Of a stretch of DNA of 64,000 nt, positions 17,718-26,802 are shown in pieces. Origin of the DNA: Bacteroidota bacterium (GTDB lineage Bacteria; Bacteroidota; Bacteroidia; Bacteroidales; P3); contig JAFNAQ010000006.1 in assembly GCA_017860275.1 (NCBI GenBank), forward strand, positions 59,536 to 123,535. The letters run 5' to 3'. Position 1 is the first letter of the stretch. Each line of letters starts with the position of its first letter. The notes below the pieces were generated by a model. That model was not told where the DNA came from and ran no database searches. It saw only the letters and a list, made by a program, of their open reading frames with translations. The position numbers were made by a program, and so were the translations under genes.

Positions 17718-18947
17718 ATGGATACGAAAAATAAAACACAAATATTTATTTCTTATTCTTGGTCGTCACAAGATGTTGCTGAAAAAATTTATAATGATTT
17801 AAGTTTAATTGGTTTAGATGTAATAAAAGATAGTCATGATATAAAATATACTGACAAAATATCTGATTTTATGAAAAAAATTAGATGTGCAAATTTTGCA
17901 TTACTAATAATTAATGATGAATATTTAAAGTCGAAAAATTGTATGATTGAGGTCTTGGAATTATTAAAAGATGAGACAGCGTGGGAAAAAGTTCTGCCAA
18001 TAGTATGTAGTAATACAAAAATTTATAATGCATCTGATAGGGTAAATTATGTAGTCTATTGGGAAAAAATAGTTCGAGAATTAGAGGAGAAAACTAAGGT
18101 AATATCACCATTAAATGCGGGAGAAATATATAAGGAACAAAAGAAACTTAATGATATTGCATCAAACATTGACTTGTTTCTAAATAATTTGTCAGATACA
18201 TTACATGTAAGCCCTGAAAAATTATTTGAAGATAAATATGAACAAATTATTAATAGAATAGGAATAGAAGATAGTCAAGAACCATTAATAAAATTATTCG
18301 AAATACTATCTATTACAAATATGGAAAAAAGACAAATTGAGTTGGATATATATATAACAAAATATCCTGAGAGTACATATTATTATTCAGTGAAAGCTAG
18401 TACTGCATCATCATTGGGGAATAATGTTTTAGCAAAACATTACTATGAAAAAGCATTAGAATTTGATAGTTTTAATTATGAGGCTTTGAATAACTTAGGT
18501 CAATTAGTAGAAATTGTATTTAAAGACTATTATAAGGCTAGAGAATATTACGAAAGGGCAATTAAATCAAAACCTGAACTAGATATTCCAAGACTAAATT
18601 TAGGTGTACTACTATCCCGCTATTTAGATGATATTTACGGTGCGAAGAAAGTATATGAAGATTTACTAAAAATAGATCCAGAAAATGCAAAAGCTCACAA
18701 TAATATTGCAGGAATTTATAGATCAGAGAAAATTAATGACTATAAAAAAGTTGAATATCATTTTAAAAAGGCATTAGAAATAAATCCAAATTATCTTGAT
18801 GCTTATATTAATTATGGAAATTTCTTAAAAATGACCAAAAAGCAAAAAGAAGAAGGAAATTCATATTATATGAAGGCACTATCTATATGTAAAAATGTTG
18901 AAACAATTAAATTTCTTGAAATGCTAATTAATTCAGATAAAGCTTAG
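17718..18947 (+). CDS. TIR-domain protein with C-terminal TPR repeats
   Basis: A 409-residue protein with no signal peptide. The N-terminus (about 5-130) is a TIR domain: FISYSWSSQDVAEKIYNDL, then DSHDIKYTDKISDFM, then SKNCMIEVLELL with Glu78 in the position of the catalytic glutamate of NAD-cleaving TIR proteins. A linker region (about 130-200) leads to at least four TPR-like repeats (about 215-400) such as AKHYYEKALEFDSFNYEALNN and VEYHFKKALEINPNYLDAYI. Bacterial TIR proteins often work in phage defence by depleting NAD or making signals, with the repeat domain sensing infection. The position 12 bp after a restriction-modification gene supports a defence role, which is inferred, not shown. 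Confidence 0.85.
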   Translation: MDTKNKTQIFISYSWSSQDVAEKIYNDLSLIGLDVIKDSHDIKYTDKISDFMKKIRCANFALLIINDEYLKSKNCMIEVLELLKDETAWEKVLPIVCSNTKIYNASDRVNYVVYWEKIVRELEEKTKVISPLNAGEIYKEQKKLNDIASNIDLFLNNLSDTLHVSPEKLFEDKYEQIINRIGIEDSQEPLIKLFEILSITNMEKRQIELDIYITKYPESTYYYSVKASTASSLGNNVLAKHYYEKALEFDSFNYEALNNLGQLVEIVFKDYYKAREYYERAIKSKPELDIPRLNLGVLLSRYLDDIYGAKKVYEDLLKIDPENAKAHNNIAGIYRSEKINDYKKVEYHFKKALEINPNYLDAYINYGNFLKMTKKQKEEGNSYYMKALSICKNVETIKFLEMLINSDKA

Positions 18948-19287
18948 GATTTGATTTTTGAGTTTAACCAAGTTAATATTATATGAAGGTAGATGAGAGG
19001 AAAATTAAACAAAGGAGTGATAGTAATTAATTAGTTTATGTAAAAAGAATTGAGATTGGCGTGTGGTTGGGTTTTGTTATTGAGCTTTTGGATTTAGACG
19101 CTGTTTTGTTGGGTGAAAAAGGTCTTTTTATATGTAGAAAAAGGACTTGTTTCTGCTAAAAAAAGACTTTTTCTAGTTGAAAAAAGTCTTTTTTTTGGTT
19201 ATAAAAGGACTTTTTTTGACCTCTAGTTCTTTGTGTAAATTCTTTTATTTGGCTTGAGGGTTTAAGAAAAGAAGGTTTTGTGTTTTT
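18948..19287. other. Gap between convergent genes carrying a phased palindrome array
   Basis: The 340-bp gap between the TIR-TPR gene and the minus-strand DUF454 gene has no open frame of note. Its left 165 bp show no clear feature; the right half holds the A-tract/T-tract palindrome array at 19115-19217, whose T-runs could also end transcripts arriving from either side. Confidence 0.7.
19115..19217. repeat. 21-22-bp-period array of AAAAAGGACTTTTT palindromes, five units
   Basis: Five copies of an A-run, G(T/A)C centre and T-run (first AAAAAGGTCTTTTT, second AAAAAGGACTTGTTT, and so on). The central GTC/GAC triplets begin at 19122, 19144, 19165, 19186 and 19208, spacings of 22, 21, 21 and 22 bp. 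Linker sequences are unrelated. Each unit is an imperfect palindrome. Confidence 0.85.
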
Positions 19288-19650
19288 TTACTTTCTTGTT
19301 TTGTAGTGTAGGATGTGTAGGGTTACTGCTATTGCTATTGCTAATAAGAGGATTTTTAGCCATAGTAGTTTTACTATAAATAATGCGCTATAGGATATTG
19401 TTAGCCATAATAGTGTTAGGCTTGTTATCTTTACTTTTAGGGGAATGGATTTTTCTTGTTCGAAGTCTTTTATGTATTTACCAAGATATTTATTGTTTAA
19501 AAGCCATAGATGAAGTTTTGATGAACTCTTGAGAAAAAGAAAAGAGGACAGAAGTAGAAAAGGAGTTGTTGGGAGTAGGGGAATGATTACACCTAAAATA
19601 CCTAAGATAAGGGATAATATTCCAATAGAAGTAAGTAGTGTCTTTTTCAT
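19288..19650 (-). CDS. DUF454 (YbaN-like) inner-membrane protein
   Basis: Small integral membrane protein of 120 residues. Three hydrophobic segments are visible at about 8-40, 75-95 and 95-112. The conserved family features are LGILGVIIPLLPTTPFLLLSSFLF in the first half and the W/L-rich KLHLWLLNNKYLGKYIKDF between helices, which fit the DUF454/YbaN family. Its function is unknown. It lies 24 bp upstream-to-downstream of murF-alr on the same strand and is probably its co-transcribed neighbour. The ATG at 19650 gives the normal start. Confidence 0.85.
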   Translation of the reverse strand: MKKTLLTSIGILSLILGILGVIIPLLPTTPFLLLSSFLFLKSSSKLHLWLLNNKYLGKYIKDFEQEKSIPLKVKITSLTLLWLTISYSALFIVKLLWLKILLLAIAIAVTLHILHYKTRK

Positions 19651-19674
19651 AGGTATTGTTAGATTCTTTGTGGA

Positions 19675-22176
19675 TTATTCTTGATAAAAGACCCTCTTAA
19701 CCCTCGTAGATATTGAGGTAAATACTTCGTAGGCTATTGTGTCAAGTTCCTTTGCAATATTATTAACTGTATATTCTTCACCAAAGATAATTACATCGTC
19801 TCTCTCCGAACATTCAATGCCACTAAGGTCAATCATACACATATCCATACATACATTCCCAATAATTGGCGCAAGAGAGCCGTTAACCCAAACTTTTCCG
19901 TTGCCATTTCCTCTTCTGCGAGAAAGACCATCGGCATAACCAATAGGGATAACTCCAACCTTAATATTTTCTTTTGCCAAAAAGTTTCTGTTATAACCCA
20001 CGCTATCATTAGCCTTAACCTCACGAATTTGAGTGATAGTAGTCTTTAGCTTGTGTACAAACCTAAGCTCCTCTTGCTCTTTATCATTAACGCCAACACC
20101 ATACATCCCAATTCCAAGACGAACCATGTCATAATGAGCCTCTGGAAAACGAGTAATACCAGCAGAATTGTCGATATGACGCATAATCTTATAGTCAAAC
20201 TCATTGATAATCCTATTGCTCATTTTCTCAAAAAGAGAAATCTGCTCTAAGGTGAAATAGTCCAGCTCAGGATTGTCTGCACCTGCAAGGTGAGAGAATA
20301 TTGATTTTACTTTTACTTCGGGATTTTCTTTCAAGATACTTATTAGAGAATCTAATTCCTCATCCTGCATACCAAGTCGATGCATTCCTGTATCGAGTTT
20401 TATATGTACAAACAAGGGTTTATCTTCTCCAATAATTGCGTATTCTTTTCTTGCAATAATGAGTTTATTTAGAATCCCAATAGAATAAACCTCAGGTTCA
20501 AGGTCATAATGAATAATCTTAGATATGCTTTCTTTCTCAGGACTCATAACCATAATAGGTAACTTTATGCCATTGGTGCGAAGTTCCACACCTTCATCGG
20601 CAAAAGCAACAGCAAGGTAGTCTAAGTTTTGGTTTGCGAGCATTGAAGCTATCTCAAAACCTCCACATCCATAACTATGAGCCTTGACCATAGCCATTAG
20701 TTTTACATCCTTGCCCAGTTTAGCCTTAAAGTAATTGGCATTATGAGCAATTGCAGTAAGATTAATCTCAAGAACGGTCTCATGTGCCTTCTTCTCAAAG
20801 AAACGTCCTATCTTCTCAAACTCAAAGCTTCTTGCACCCTTGATAAGGATGTTTTGATCCTTAAAGCTCTTAAGAGAACACTTCTTTAGAAATTCTTCAG
20901 TAGAGGCATATATATCTTTATCAATACTAATAAGATCTTTGTTTCTCTTGAAACCATTACCAATGCCAATAAGCTTATTGATTTTCTTATCAATCAAAAG
21001 CCTATTTATCGACATATAAAGCTGACTTTCGTCGGTAAAAGACTGTGTTATATCTGAAAGAATAACAGTATTGCTTAAATCATTGCTTTGTTGGTTGAGG
21101 AAGTTCATTGCCATCTCTAACGACATGAGGTCGGAAGAGTAGGAGTCATTAATTATAATTGTACCATTTATACCTTCCTTCATCTCTAGTCGCATCTCAA
21201 GAGATTGGAGTTTTGCCGCCCTTTTAATAAGTTTATCTCTATCAAGACCAATAACAAGGCAGGCAATAAATGCATTTATTGAGTTTTCTATACTCGCTTG
21301 GTCGATAAATGGTATTGAAAAGGAAGATTCCTTACTATTATATATATAATGTATGGTTGAAGTATTTTCTTTGCTCGAAATATCAATAATATGAAATTTA
21401 CTTTCAGGATTAAAACCCCAACTGATTAACTCAGTATCTTTATTAGAAAAGTTTTTAATTATACCTTTATGAATATCTTCTTTGTCTATGCAATAGATTA
21501 TCTGTTTGCAATCTTTGAAAAGGATGAGTTTTTCATCAATTTTCTCTTCAATAGATGAAAAGTTTGTTTGGTGAGCATCTCCAATATTTGTGAAAATTCC
21601 AATAGAAGGTTTAATTATCTTTTCGAGTCTTTGCATTTCTCCTTTTTGAGATATACCCGCCTCAAAGATTCCTATCTCATCGCCTAAGCTTAGGTTCCAC
21701 ACAGAAAGTCCAACCCCAATTTGAGAATTAAAACTTCTAGGAGAATAACAAATCTTTCTCTGACCATCAATCATTTGTACCAACCAATCCTTTACGATGG
21801 TTTTTCCATTTGAACCCGTAATTGCAATAACAGGAATATTGAACTTGTTTCGTTTTGAAATGGCAAACAATTGCAATATCTCAACTACATCTTCCACAAT
21901 GACAAAACATGCGTTCTTGTATTGGGAAATATCGGAATGAATATTATACTCTTGGCTTTCTTTTACTATAAAAACTCTAACGCCTTTATGATAAAGTTCA
22001 TTAATATATTTCTCTCCATTATTAGAAGGAGTCTTTATTGCAAAGAAAACTGTTGAGTCGATATTATTTAGTCTTCTACTATCAAACAAAAGAGACCTTA
22101 TCTCTAAGTCTTTAGGTATTTTACCTAATATAGTACAAGGAATATTTGATATAATATTTTCTAGTGTAAATTCCAT
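19675..22176 (-). CDS. Bifunctional MurF ligase / alanine racemase
   Basis: Fusion of two cell-wall enzymes: MurF (UDP-MurNAc-tripeptide:D-Ala-D-Ala ligase) and alanine racemase, which makes the D-Ala it needs. With ATG 22176 the protein is 833 residues. MurF (1 to about 455) has P-loop ITGSNGKTIVKDW and later NDSYSSDLMSLEMAM. The racemase (about 465-833) has the PLP lysine in MVKAHSYGCGGFE, RLGIGMYGV and CMDMCMIDLSG. The longer frame to 22227 is rejected because a TACCTTTG promoter element lies inside it, 19 bp upstream of ATG 22176, and MEFTLENI is a typical start. This fusion is characteristic of Bacteroidetes. DUF454 follows. Confidence 0.94.
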   Translation of the reverse strand: MEFTLENIISNIPCTILGKIPKDLEIRSLLFDSRRLNNIDSTVFFAIKTPSNNGEKYINELYHKGVRVFIVKESQEYNIHSDISQYKNACFVIVEDVVEILQLFAISKRNKFNIPVIAITGSNGKTIVKDWLVQMIDGQRKICYSPRSFNSQIGVGLSVWNLSLGDEIGIFEAGISQKGEMQRLEKIIKPSIGIFTNIGDAHQTNFSSIEEKIDEKLILFKDCKQIIYCIDKEDIHKGIIKNFSNKDTELISWGFNPESKFHIIDISSKENTSTIHYIYNSKESSFSIPFIDQASIENSINAFIACLVIGLDRDKLIKRAAKLQSLEMRLEMKEGINGTIIINDSYSSDLMSLEMAMNFLNQQSNDLSNTVILSDITQSFTDESQLYMSINRLLIDKKINKLIGIGNGFKRNKDLISIDKDIYASTEEFLKKCSLKSFKDQNILIKGARSFEFEKIGRFFEKKAHETVLEINLTAIAHNANYFKAKLGKDVKLMAMVKAHSYGCGGFEIASMLANQNLDYLAVAFADEGVELRTNGIKLPIMVMSPEKESISKIIHYDLEPEVYSIGILNKLIIARKEYAIIGEDKPLFVHIKLDTGMHRLGMQDEELDSLISILKENPEVKVKSIFSHLAGADNPELDYFTLEQISLFEKMSNRIINEFDYKIMRHIDNSAGITRFPEAHYDMVRLGIGMYGVGVNDKEQEELRFVHKLKTTITQIREVKANDSVGYNRNFLAKENIKVGVIPIGYADGLSRRRGNGNGKVWVNGSLAPIIGNVCMDMCMIDLSGIECSERDDVIIFGEEYTVNNIAKELDTIAYEVFTSISTRVKRVFYQE

Positions 22177-22194
22177 AAAATCTAAATAGAGATG

Positions 22195-22202
22195 CAAAGG
22201 TA
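22195..22202 (-). promoter_or_regulatory. Predicted -7 promoter element for murF-alr
   Basis: The minus strand reads TACCTTTG, matching TAnnTTTG, ending 19 bp upstream of ATG 22176. It overlaps the upstream part of the longest open frame, which decides the start. No -33 TTTG is evident. Confidence 0.55.
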
Positions 22203-22335
22203 AATAAAAATGTTGTTGAAATTTCATTTTCTTATTTTAAGCATAAAATTATTAACTAAGTCTTTATATTACAGTGGATTGAAAATTCTAATTAAATTTT
22301 TTCTCAAATTATTTCTTTATTAGAAGAATACTAGC

Positions 22336-22343
22336 TAATTTTG
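22336..22343 (+). promoter_or_regulatory. Predicted -7 promoter element for gdhA
   Basis: TAATTTTG matches TAnnTTTG, 72 bp before the gdhA ATG, implying a leader of about 65 nt. The rest of the 239-bp divergent gap shows nothing else I can name. Confidence 0.5.
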
Positions 22344-22415
22344 TGGCTCCAAACCATAGGTTTAGGAAAAAGGTAAAAATTTTTTAACAACCATTATTAA
22401 AAAACATAAAACATT

Positions 22416-23750
22416 ATGGACGTAAAAAAGATTTTAGCTGATGTTGAAGCTAAAAACCCAGGACAACCATTGTTCTTACAAGCAGTTACTGAAGTTCTAG
22501 AAACTATCGAAGAGTACGTTGCTGCTAATCCAAAATATGATCACAATAAAATTATTGAAAGAATGGTCGAACCAGATCGTATCTTCCAATTTAGAGTTGA
22601 ATGGGTTGACGATAAAGGAGAAATCCAAGTTAACCGTGGATACAGAGTACAATTCAATAACGCTATCGGACCTTACAAAGGTGGTCTTCGTTTCCACCCA
22701 GCAGTTACTGTTGATACATTGAAGTTCTTAGGTTTTGAACAAACTTTCAAAAACTCTTTAACTACATTACCTATGGGTGGTGGTAAGGGAGGTTCTGACT
22801 TCAATCCACAAGGAAAATCAGCTAATGAAGTTATGCGTTTCTGCCAAGCTTTCATGACTGAATTATACAAATATATCGGACCTGATACTGATGTTCCTGC
22901 AGGAGATATCGGTGTTGGTGGACGTGAAATTGGTTTCATGTACGGAATGTACAAGAAATTAGCTCGTGAAAACACTGGAGTATTGACAGGTAAAGGACGT
23001 AACTGGGGTGGATCTATCCTTCGTCCAGAAGCTACTGGTTTTGGTGGTGTTTACTTTGTTGACTATATGTTGAAAAAAGCTGGAAAAGATATTAAAGGAA
23101 AAACTGTTGCAGTATCAGGATTTGGTAATGTAGCATGGGGAGCAGCAATCAAAGCTACTGAATTAGGAGCTAAGGTTGTTTGTATTTCTGGACCTGACGG
23201 ATATATCTATGACGAAGCAGGTATCTCTGGAGAAAAAATCGACTATATGGATACATTATTACAAACACGTAATAACGTAGTTGCACCATTTGCTGATAAA
23301 TATCCAACTGCTAAATTCTTCGCTGGTAAAAAACCATGGGAAGCTAAGGTTGATATCGCTATGCCATGTGCTATCCAAAACGAATTAACAGGAGAAGATG
23401 CTAAATTACTTATCTCTAATGGAGTTCAATTAGTATGTGAAGTTTCTAACATGGGATGTACTGCTGAAGCAATTCACGAATTACAAAAAGCTGGTATTCC
23501 TTTCGCTCCAGGAAAAGCTGCTAACGCTGGTGGTGTTGCAGTTTCTGGTTTAGAAATGTCACAAAATGCTTACCACTTAGGATGGACTGCTGAAGAAGTT
23601 GACACTAAATTAAAACAAATCATGTTAGATATCCACGAAAACTGTGTAAAATACGGTGAAGCTAACGGATATGTTAACTATGTAAAGGGTGCTAACATCG
23701 CTGGATTTATCAAAGTTGCTGATTCAATGTTAGAATTAGGAGTTTGCTAA
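22416..23750 (+). CDS. gdhA: NADP-type glutamate dehydrogenase
   Basis: Hexameric cytosolic enzyme interconverting 2-oxoglutarate plus ammonia and glutamate, the main ammonia-assimilation route in many Bacteroidales. It has 444 residues, normal for the short hexameric class. The catalytic lysine lies in PMGGGKGGSDF (about residue 126); the nucleotide-binding fold starts at VAVSGFGNVAWGA (about 230); the C-terminus MAxAGGVA-like ANAGGVAVSGLEMSQN is intact. The codon choice (TTC, ATC, CGT, GGA) differs from neighbours and looks like that of a strongly expressed gene. Coenzyme preference is inferred from overall likeness to NADP-linked enzymes. A strong terminator follows. Confidence 0.95.
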   Translation: MDVKKILADVEAKNPGQPLFLQAVTEVLETIEEYVAANPKYDHNKIIERMVEPDRIFQFRVEWVDDKGEIQVNRGYRVQFNNAIGPYKGGLRFHPAVTVDTLKFLGFEQTFKNSLTTLPMGGGKGGSDFNPQGKSANEVMRFCQAFMTELYKYIGPDTDVPAGDIGVGGREIGFMYGMYKKLARENTGVLTGKGRNWGGSILRPEATGFGGVYFVDYMLKKAGKDIKGKTVAVSGFGNVAWGAAIKATELGAKVVCISGPDGYIYDEAGISGEKIDYMDTLLQTRNNVVAPFADKYPTAKFFAGKKPWEAKVDIAMPCAIQNELTGEDAKLLISNGVQLVCEVSNMGCTAEAIHELQKAGIPFAPGKAANAGGVAVSGLEMSQNAYHLGWTAEEVDTKLKQIMLDIHENCVKYGEANGYVNYVKGANIAGFIKVADSMLELGVC

Positions 23751-23777
23751 TCCAAAAGATTTAACAACTTAATATAC

Positions 23778-23808
23778 AAAAGCGTCTCAGAAATGAGACG
23801 CTTTTTTT
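23778..23808 (+). terminator. Rho-independent terminator of gdhA
   Basis: An 11-bp perfect stem (AAAAGCGTCTC with GAGACGCTTTT, 23778-23788 and 23795-23805), loop AGAAAT, runs straight into seven Ts. It begins 28 bp after the stop. Confidence 0.92.
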
Positions 23809-23835
23809 GTTTATGCTTGTGCTTATATTACTTAA

Positions 23836-23867
23836 TTTGATTGTATGATAATAAAATATTATATTTG
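23836..23867 (+). promoter_or_regulatory. Predicted promoter for the methyltransferase-pgi unit
   Basis: TTTG at 23836-23839 and TATATTTG at 23860-23867 are 20 bp apart, a full match to the Bacteroidetes -33/-7 consensus. The leader to ATG 23918 would be about 45 nt. Confidence 0.7.
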
Positions 23868-23917
23868 CACTTGATATAAAATTCTTTTAATTGACTATTA
23901 ACTTTTAGAAATATCAG

Positions 23918-24754
23918 ATGAAAATTATTAAATCTCTTGTAAAAAATATTCTTTGGAAAATTTGGACTAGCAAAACATTGAAATACCTTGACTCATTAGA
24001 ACAAGAAAGCAACCCAAAAGCTAAAAGACTAGCAATATTACTCCGTCAAACAATAAAAGGAGAGTTCTCAAAAGAAGAGATGCAGTGGATTGAAAAGATA
24101 GAAAATCTTAGAGCTGACATCGAAAAAAATACATCTAAGGTTAATGTTATTGACTATGGTGCAGGCAATCCTCAGGATAATAGATCTGAGAGAGAAATGT
24201 ATAATGGAACCATCAACACCTCAAGAGTCTGCGATATAAATATTGCAAGCAAAAGACCTTTTTGGGCAAAGGTTCTCTTTAAAATAATCAGAGAATTTAA
24301 ACCACAAACAGCAATAGAACTTGGCACTTGCCTAGGAATATCATCTGCTTATCAGTCCTCGGCAATGATTCTAAACAATAGTGGAAGACTTATCACTATG
24401 GAGGGCTCACCAGAGCTTGTCAAGATAGCCGATAGTCATATCAAAGGGCTTGGAATATCAAATGTTGAGATAATAGAAGGGCGTTTTCAAGATAACCTAG
24501 AGAGAATACTCGAAGAAAACAAACCAATAGACTATGTATTTATCGACGGACATCACGACGAAAATGCCACAATAGATTACTATAATCTCTTTATCCCATA
24601 TCTAAAAGATGGTGCAGTCTTAGTTTTTGACGATATATCATGGTCAAAGGGGATGAAAAACGCTTGGAAGATAATTCAAAAGGATAAAAATATCCAGTTA
24701 GCTGTGAACTTTAAAGAGGTGGGTATATGTATTTTTGAAAATAAGAATAAATAA
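23918..24754 (+). CDS. SAM-dependent O-methyltransferase-like protein
   Basis: Class I methyltransferase of 278 residues, Methyltransf_24/O-methyltransferase type. After a charged N-terminal region (1 to about 90) the Rossmann core begins at TAIELGTCLGISSAYQ (SAM-binding glycine motif, about residue 130), followed by an acidic residue in ITMEGSPELVKIA, and the catalytic-metal-like acidic stretch DYVFIDGHHDENATIDYY, then LVFDDISWSKGM. The substrate is unknown. A hydrophobic N-terminus (IKSLVKNILWKIW) suggests membrane association. pgi follows, with the preferred ATG 14 bp past the stop, so the two may be co-transcribed. Confidence 0.82.
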   Translation: MKIIKSLVKNILWKIWTSKTLKYLDSLEQESNPKAKRLAILLRQTIKGEFSKEEMQWIEKIENLRADIEKNTSKVNVIDYGAGNPQDNRSEREMYNGTINTSRVCDINIASKRPFWAKVLFKIIREFKPQTAIELGTCLGISSAYQSSAMILNNSGRLITMEGSPELVKIADSHIKGLGISNVEIIEGRFQDNLERILEENKPIDYVFIDGHHDENATIDYYNLFIPYLKDGAVLVFDDISWSKGMKNAWKIIQKDKNIQLAVNFKEVGICIFENKNK

Positions 24755-24768
24755 AATATTTATTGGTT

Positions 24769-26070
24769 ATGATTAAACTTAATATTGACGATAAAGGAGT
24801 TCTTCCTTTTATTGAAGAAAAAGATATAAATGATTTATTGCCTTTGGTTGAGAAGGCTCACGATGATTTGGTTAATTATACTGGCATGGGAAAAGAATTT
24901 CTTGGCTGGGTTGATTTACCTAATGAGATTGATAATGCTTTTTTAGAGGATATTATTGTTCAGGCTAACAAGATAAAAGAAAAGGCAGAGGTATATGTAG
25001 TTATTGGAATAGGAGGTAGTTATCTTGGAGCAAGAGCCGTCATAGAAAGTCTTCAACATAATTTTAATAACCTTAAAAGCGACAGAAATTATACATTTAT
25101 TATCTATGCAGGACAAACCCTTAGCGAGGATTATATTTCAGACCTATTAGAGATTTTAGATAAAAAAGACTATTGCCTAAGCGTAATCTCAAAATCGGGA
25201 ACAACAACAGAACCTGCAATAGCCTTTAGGATACTTAAGGCACATCTTGAAAATAAATATGGAAAAGAAGAGGCAAGAGACAGAATAATTGCAATAACAG
25301 ATAAGGAAAGAGGAGCATTAAAAACTCTTGCCATTGAAGAGGGATATAAGACTTTTATTGTGCCAGATAATGTAGGTGGAAGATATTCTGTTCTTACTCC
25401 AGTTGGCTTACTACCTATTGCAGTGGCAGGTCTCGATATAAAGAAGCTTATAGAAGGAGCAAAGGCTATGAGAAAACATCTCTTAGAAAATAAAGATATT
25501 CAAACAAACCCAGCTTGGAAGTATGCCATGCTTAGGAATGCCCTTTTGAGAAAAGGAAAGACAGTTGAGATAATGGTGAATTACCTCCCATCGCTTGTTT
25601 ACTTTAGCGAGTGGTGGAAGCAACTTTATGGTGAGAGTGAAGGAAAAGATGGCAAAGGCTTATTCACAGCTAGCGTTTCCAACACAACTGATCTTCATTC
25701 AATGGGACAGTATATCCAAGAAGGGATGCGAAATATCTTTGAGACCGTGCTTCATGTAGAAAACTCTTCAAAGAAAGTAGAGATACCTTTCGATAAGGAA
25801 GATAAGGACGGATTAAATTATTTACTTAATAAGAGTCTTACAGAGATAAACCATAAGGCAGAAGAGGGAACAATTATGGCACATATAGAAGGAAACGTCC
25901 CAAATATTCATATATCAATTGAAAGGCTTGACGAATATTCTCTTGGTGAGTTGATATACTTCTATGAGTTTGCTTGTGGAATAAGTGGATATGTTTTGGG
26001 AGTAAATCCATTTGACCAACCAGGGGTAGAGTTTTATAAGAGGAATATGTTTAAACTTTTAGGAAAGTAG
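24769..26070 (+). CDS. pgi: Glucose-6-phosphate isomerase
   Basis: Cytosolic glycolytic enzyme interconverting glucose 6-phosphate and fructose 6-phosphate. The preferred ATG at 24769 (MIKLNIDDKGVLPF) replaces a TTG two codons upstream; length is then 433 residues, typical of the short Firmicutes/Bacteroidetes form. Family features include GIGGSYLGARAVIESL (about residue 80), SKSGTTTEPAIAFR (sugar-phosphate binding), GGRYSVLTPVGLLP, the catalytic Glu region QLYGESEGKDGKG, and the C-terminal FDQPGVEFYKR with the active-site lysine. The gene is followed after 3 bp by the PAP2 phosphatase gene, probably one operon. Confidence 0.95.
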   Translation: MIKLNIDDKGVLPFIEEKDINDLLPLVEKAHDDLVNYTGMGKEFLGWVDLPNEIDNAFLEDIIVQANKIKEKAEVYVVIGIGGSYLGARAVIESLQHNFNNLKSDRNYTFIIYAGQTLSEDYISDLLEILDKKDYCLSVISKSGTTTEPAIAFRILKAHLENKYGKEEARDRIIAITDKERGALKTLAIEEGYKTFIVPDNVGGRYSVLTPVGLLPIAVAGLDIKKLIEGAKAMRKHLLENKDIQTNPAWKYAMLRNALLRKGKTVEIMVNYLPSLVYFSEWWKQLYGESEGKDGKGLFTASVSNTTDLHSMGQYIQEGMRNIFETVLHVENSSKKVEIPFDKEDKDGLNYLLNKSLTEINHKAEEGTIMAHIEGNVPNIHISIERLDEYSLGELIYFYEFACGISGYVLGVNPFDQPGVEFYKRNMFKLLGK

Positions 26071-26073
26071 GAG

Positions 26074-26757
26074 ATGAGGATAATTATTTTGTTTATTATT
26101 TTAATAATTATCGTATCAAAGCTTTATGCTCAAGAAGATTCATTGCAAACTGAGAAGAAGCCTGAGTTTTTCGACAAGGAGTTTTCAAGAGCAGCGCAGG
26201 CATCAACAAGTCTATTCTTAGCTAGCTTTTGTGCAATGCCCTTCGATAAAGATATTAGATATTTTAGAACAGATAAGTTTTTAGATTTTCAAAAATCCTA
26301 CGATAACTATTTGCAGTTTGCCCCACTTGGACTTATGTATGGAATGAAAGCCTTTGGTGTAAAGAGTAGGAGTTCTTGGGCAGAAATGGCAGTAGCCAAC
26401 GCTTCGTCTTTGGTAATAATGGAAGTAATTGTTTACCCAATGAAGACGATAATTGCAAGAGAAAGACCAGATGGAAGTGCAAATAACTCATTCCCCTCTG
26501 GACATACAGCCACAGCTTTTGCATGTGCACATATGTTTCATAAAGAATATGGAAATATAAGCCCATGGATTTCCATTGCTGGCTATTCAATGGCGAGTGT
26601 GACAGGTTTAACTCGAGTTATGAACAACCGTCATTGGCTTAGCGATGTTCTATTTGGTGCAGGCATAGGAATATTATCTACCGAGCTAGGTTATAAGGTC
26701 AAAGACCTAGCCTTCAAGAAGAAGAAAAAAAGAAAAATATTACCCGATAGTATTTAA
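26074..26757 (+). CDS. PAP2 superfamily membrane phosphatase
   Basis: Acid phosphatase/lipid phosphatase of the PAP2 family, likely acting on polyprenyl or phospholipid phosphates at the envelope. 227 residues with an N-terminal signal or membrane anchor (RIIILFIILIIIVSKLYA). The three PAP2 motifs are visible: KxxxxxxRP in KTIIARERPDG (about residue 130), PSGH in SFPSGHTATAFA, and SRxxxxxHxxxD-like TRVMNNRHWLSDVLFG (about 190). The tail is very basic (KKKKKRK). It starts 3 bp after pgi's stop. Its true substrate, for example undecaprenyl or lipid A phosphate, cannot be decided. Confidence 0.87.
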   Translation: MRIIILFIILIIIVSKLYAQEDSLQTEKKPEFFDKEFSRAAQASTSLFLASFCAMPFDKDIRYFRTDKFLDFQKSYDNYLQFAPLGLMYGMKAFGVKSRSSWAEMAVANASSLVIMEVIVYPMKTIIARERPDGSANNSFPSGHTATAFACAHMFHKEYGNISPWISIAGYSMASVTGLTRVMNNRHWLSDVLFGAGIGILSTELGYKVKDLAFKKKKKRKILPDSI

Positions 26758-26802
26758 ACCAATAATTCTGTTATTATTAAGGTCATCTTATTAAAATAAA
26801 AT

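Noticed and set aside
18948..19114. Possible gene or tRNA in the left half of the gap after the TIR-TPR gene
   Set aside because: No cloverleaf, no frame of useful length and no motif found.
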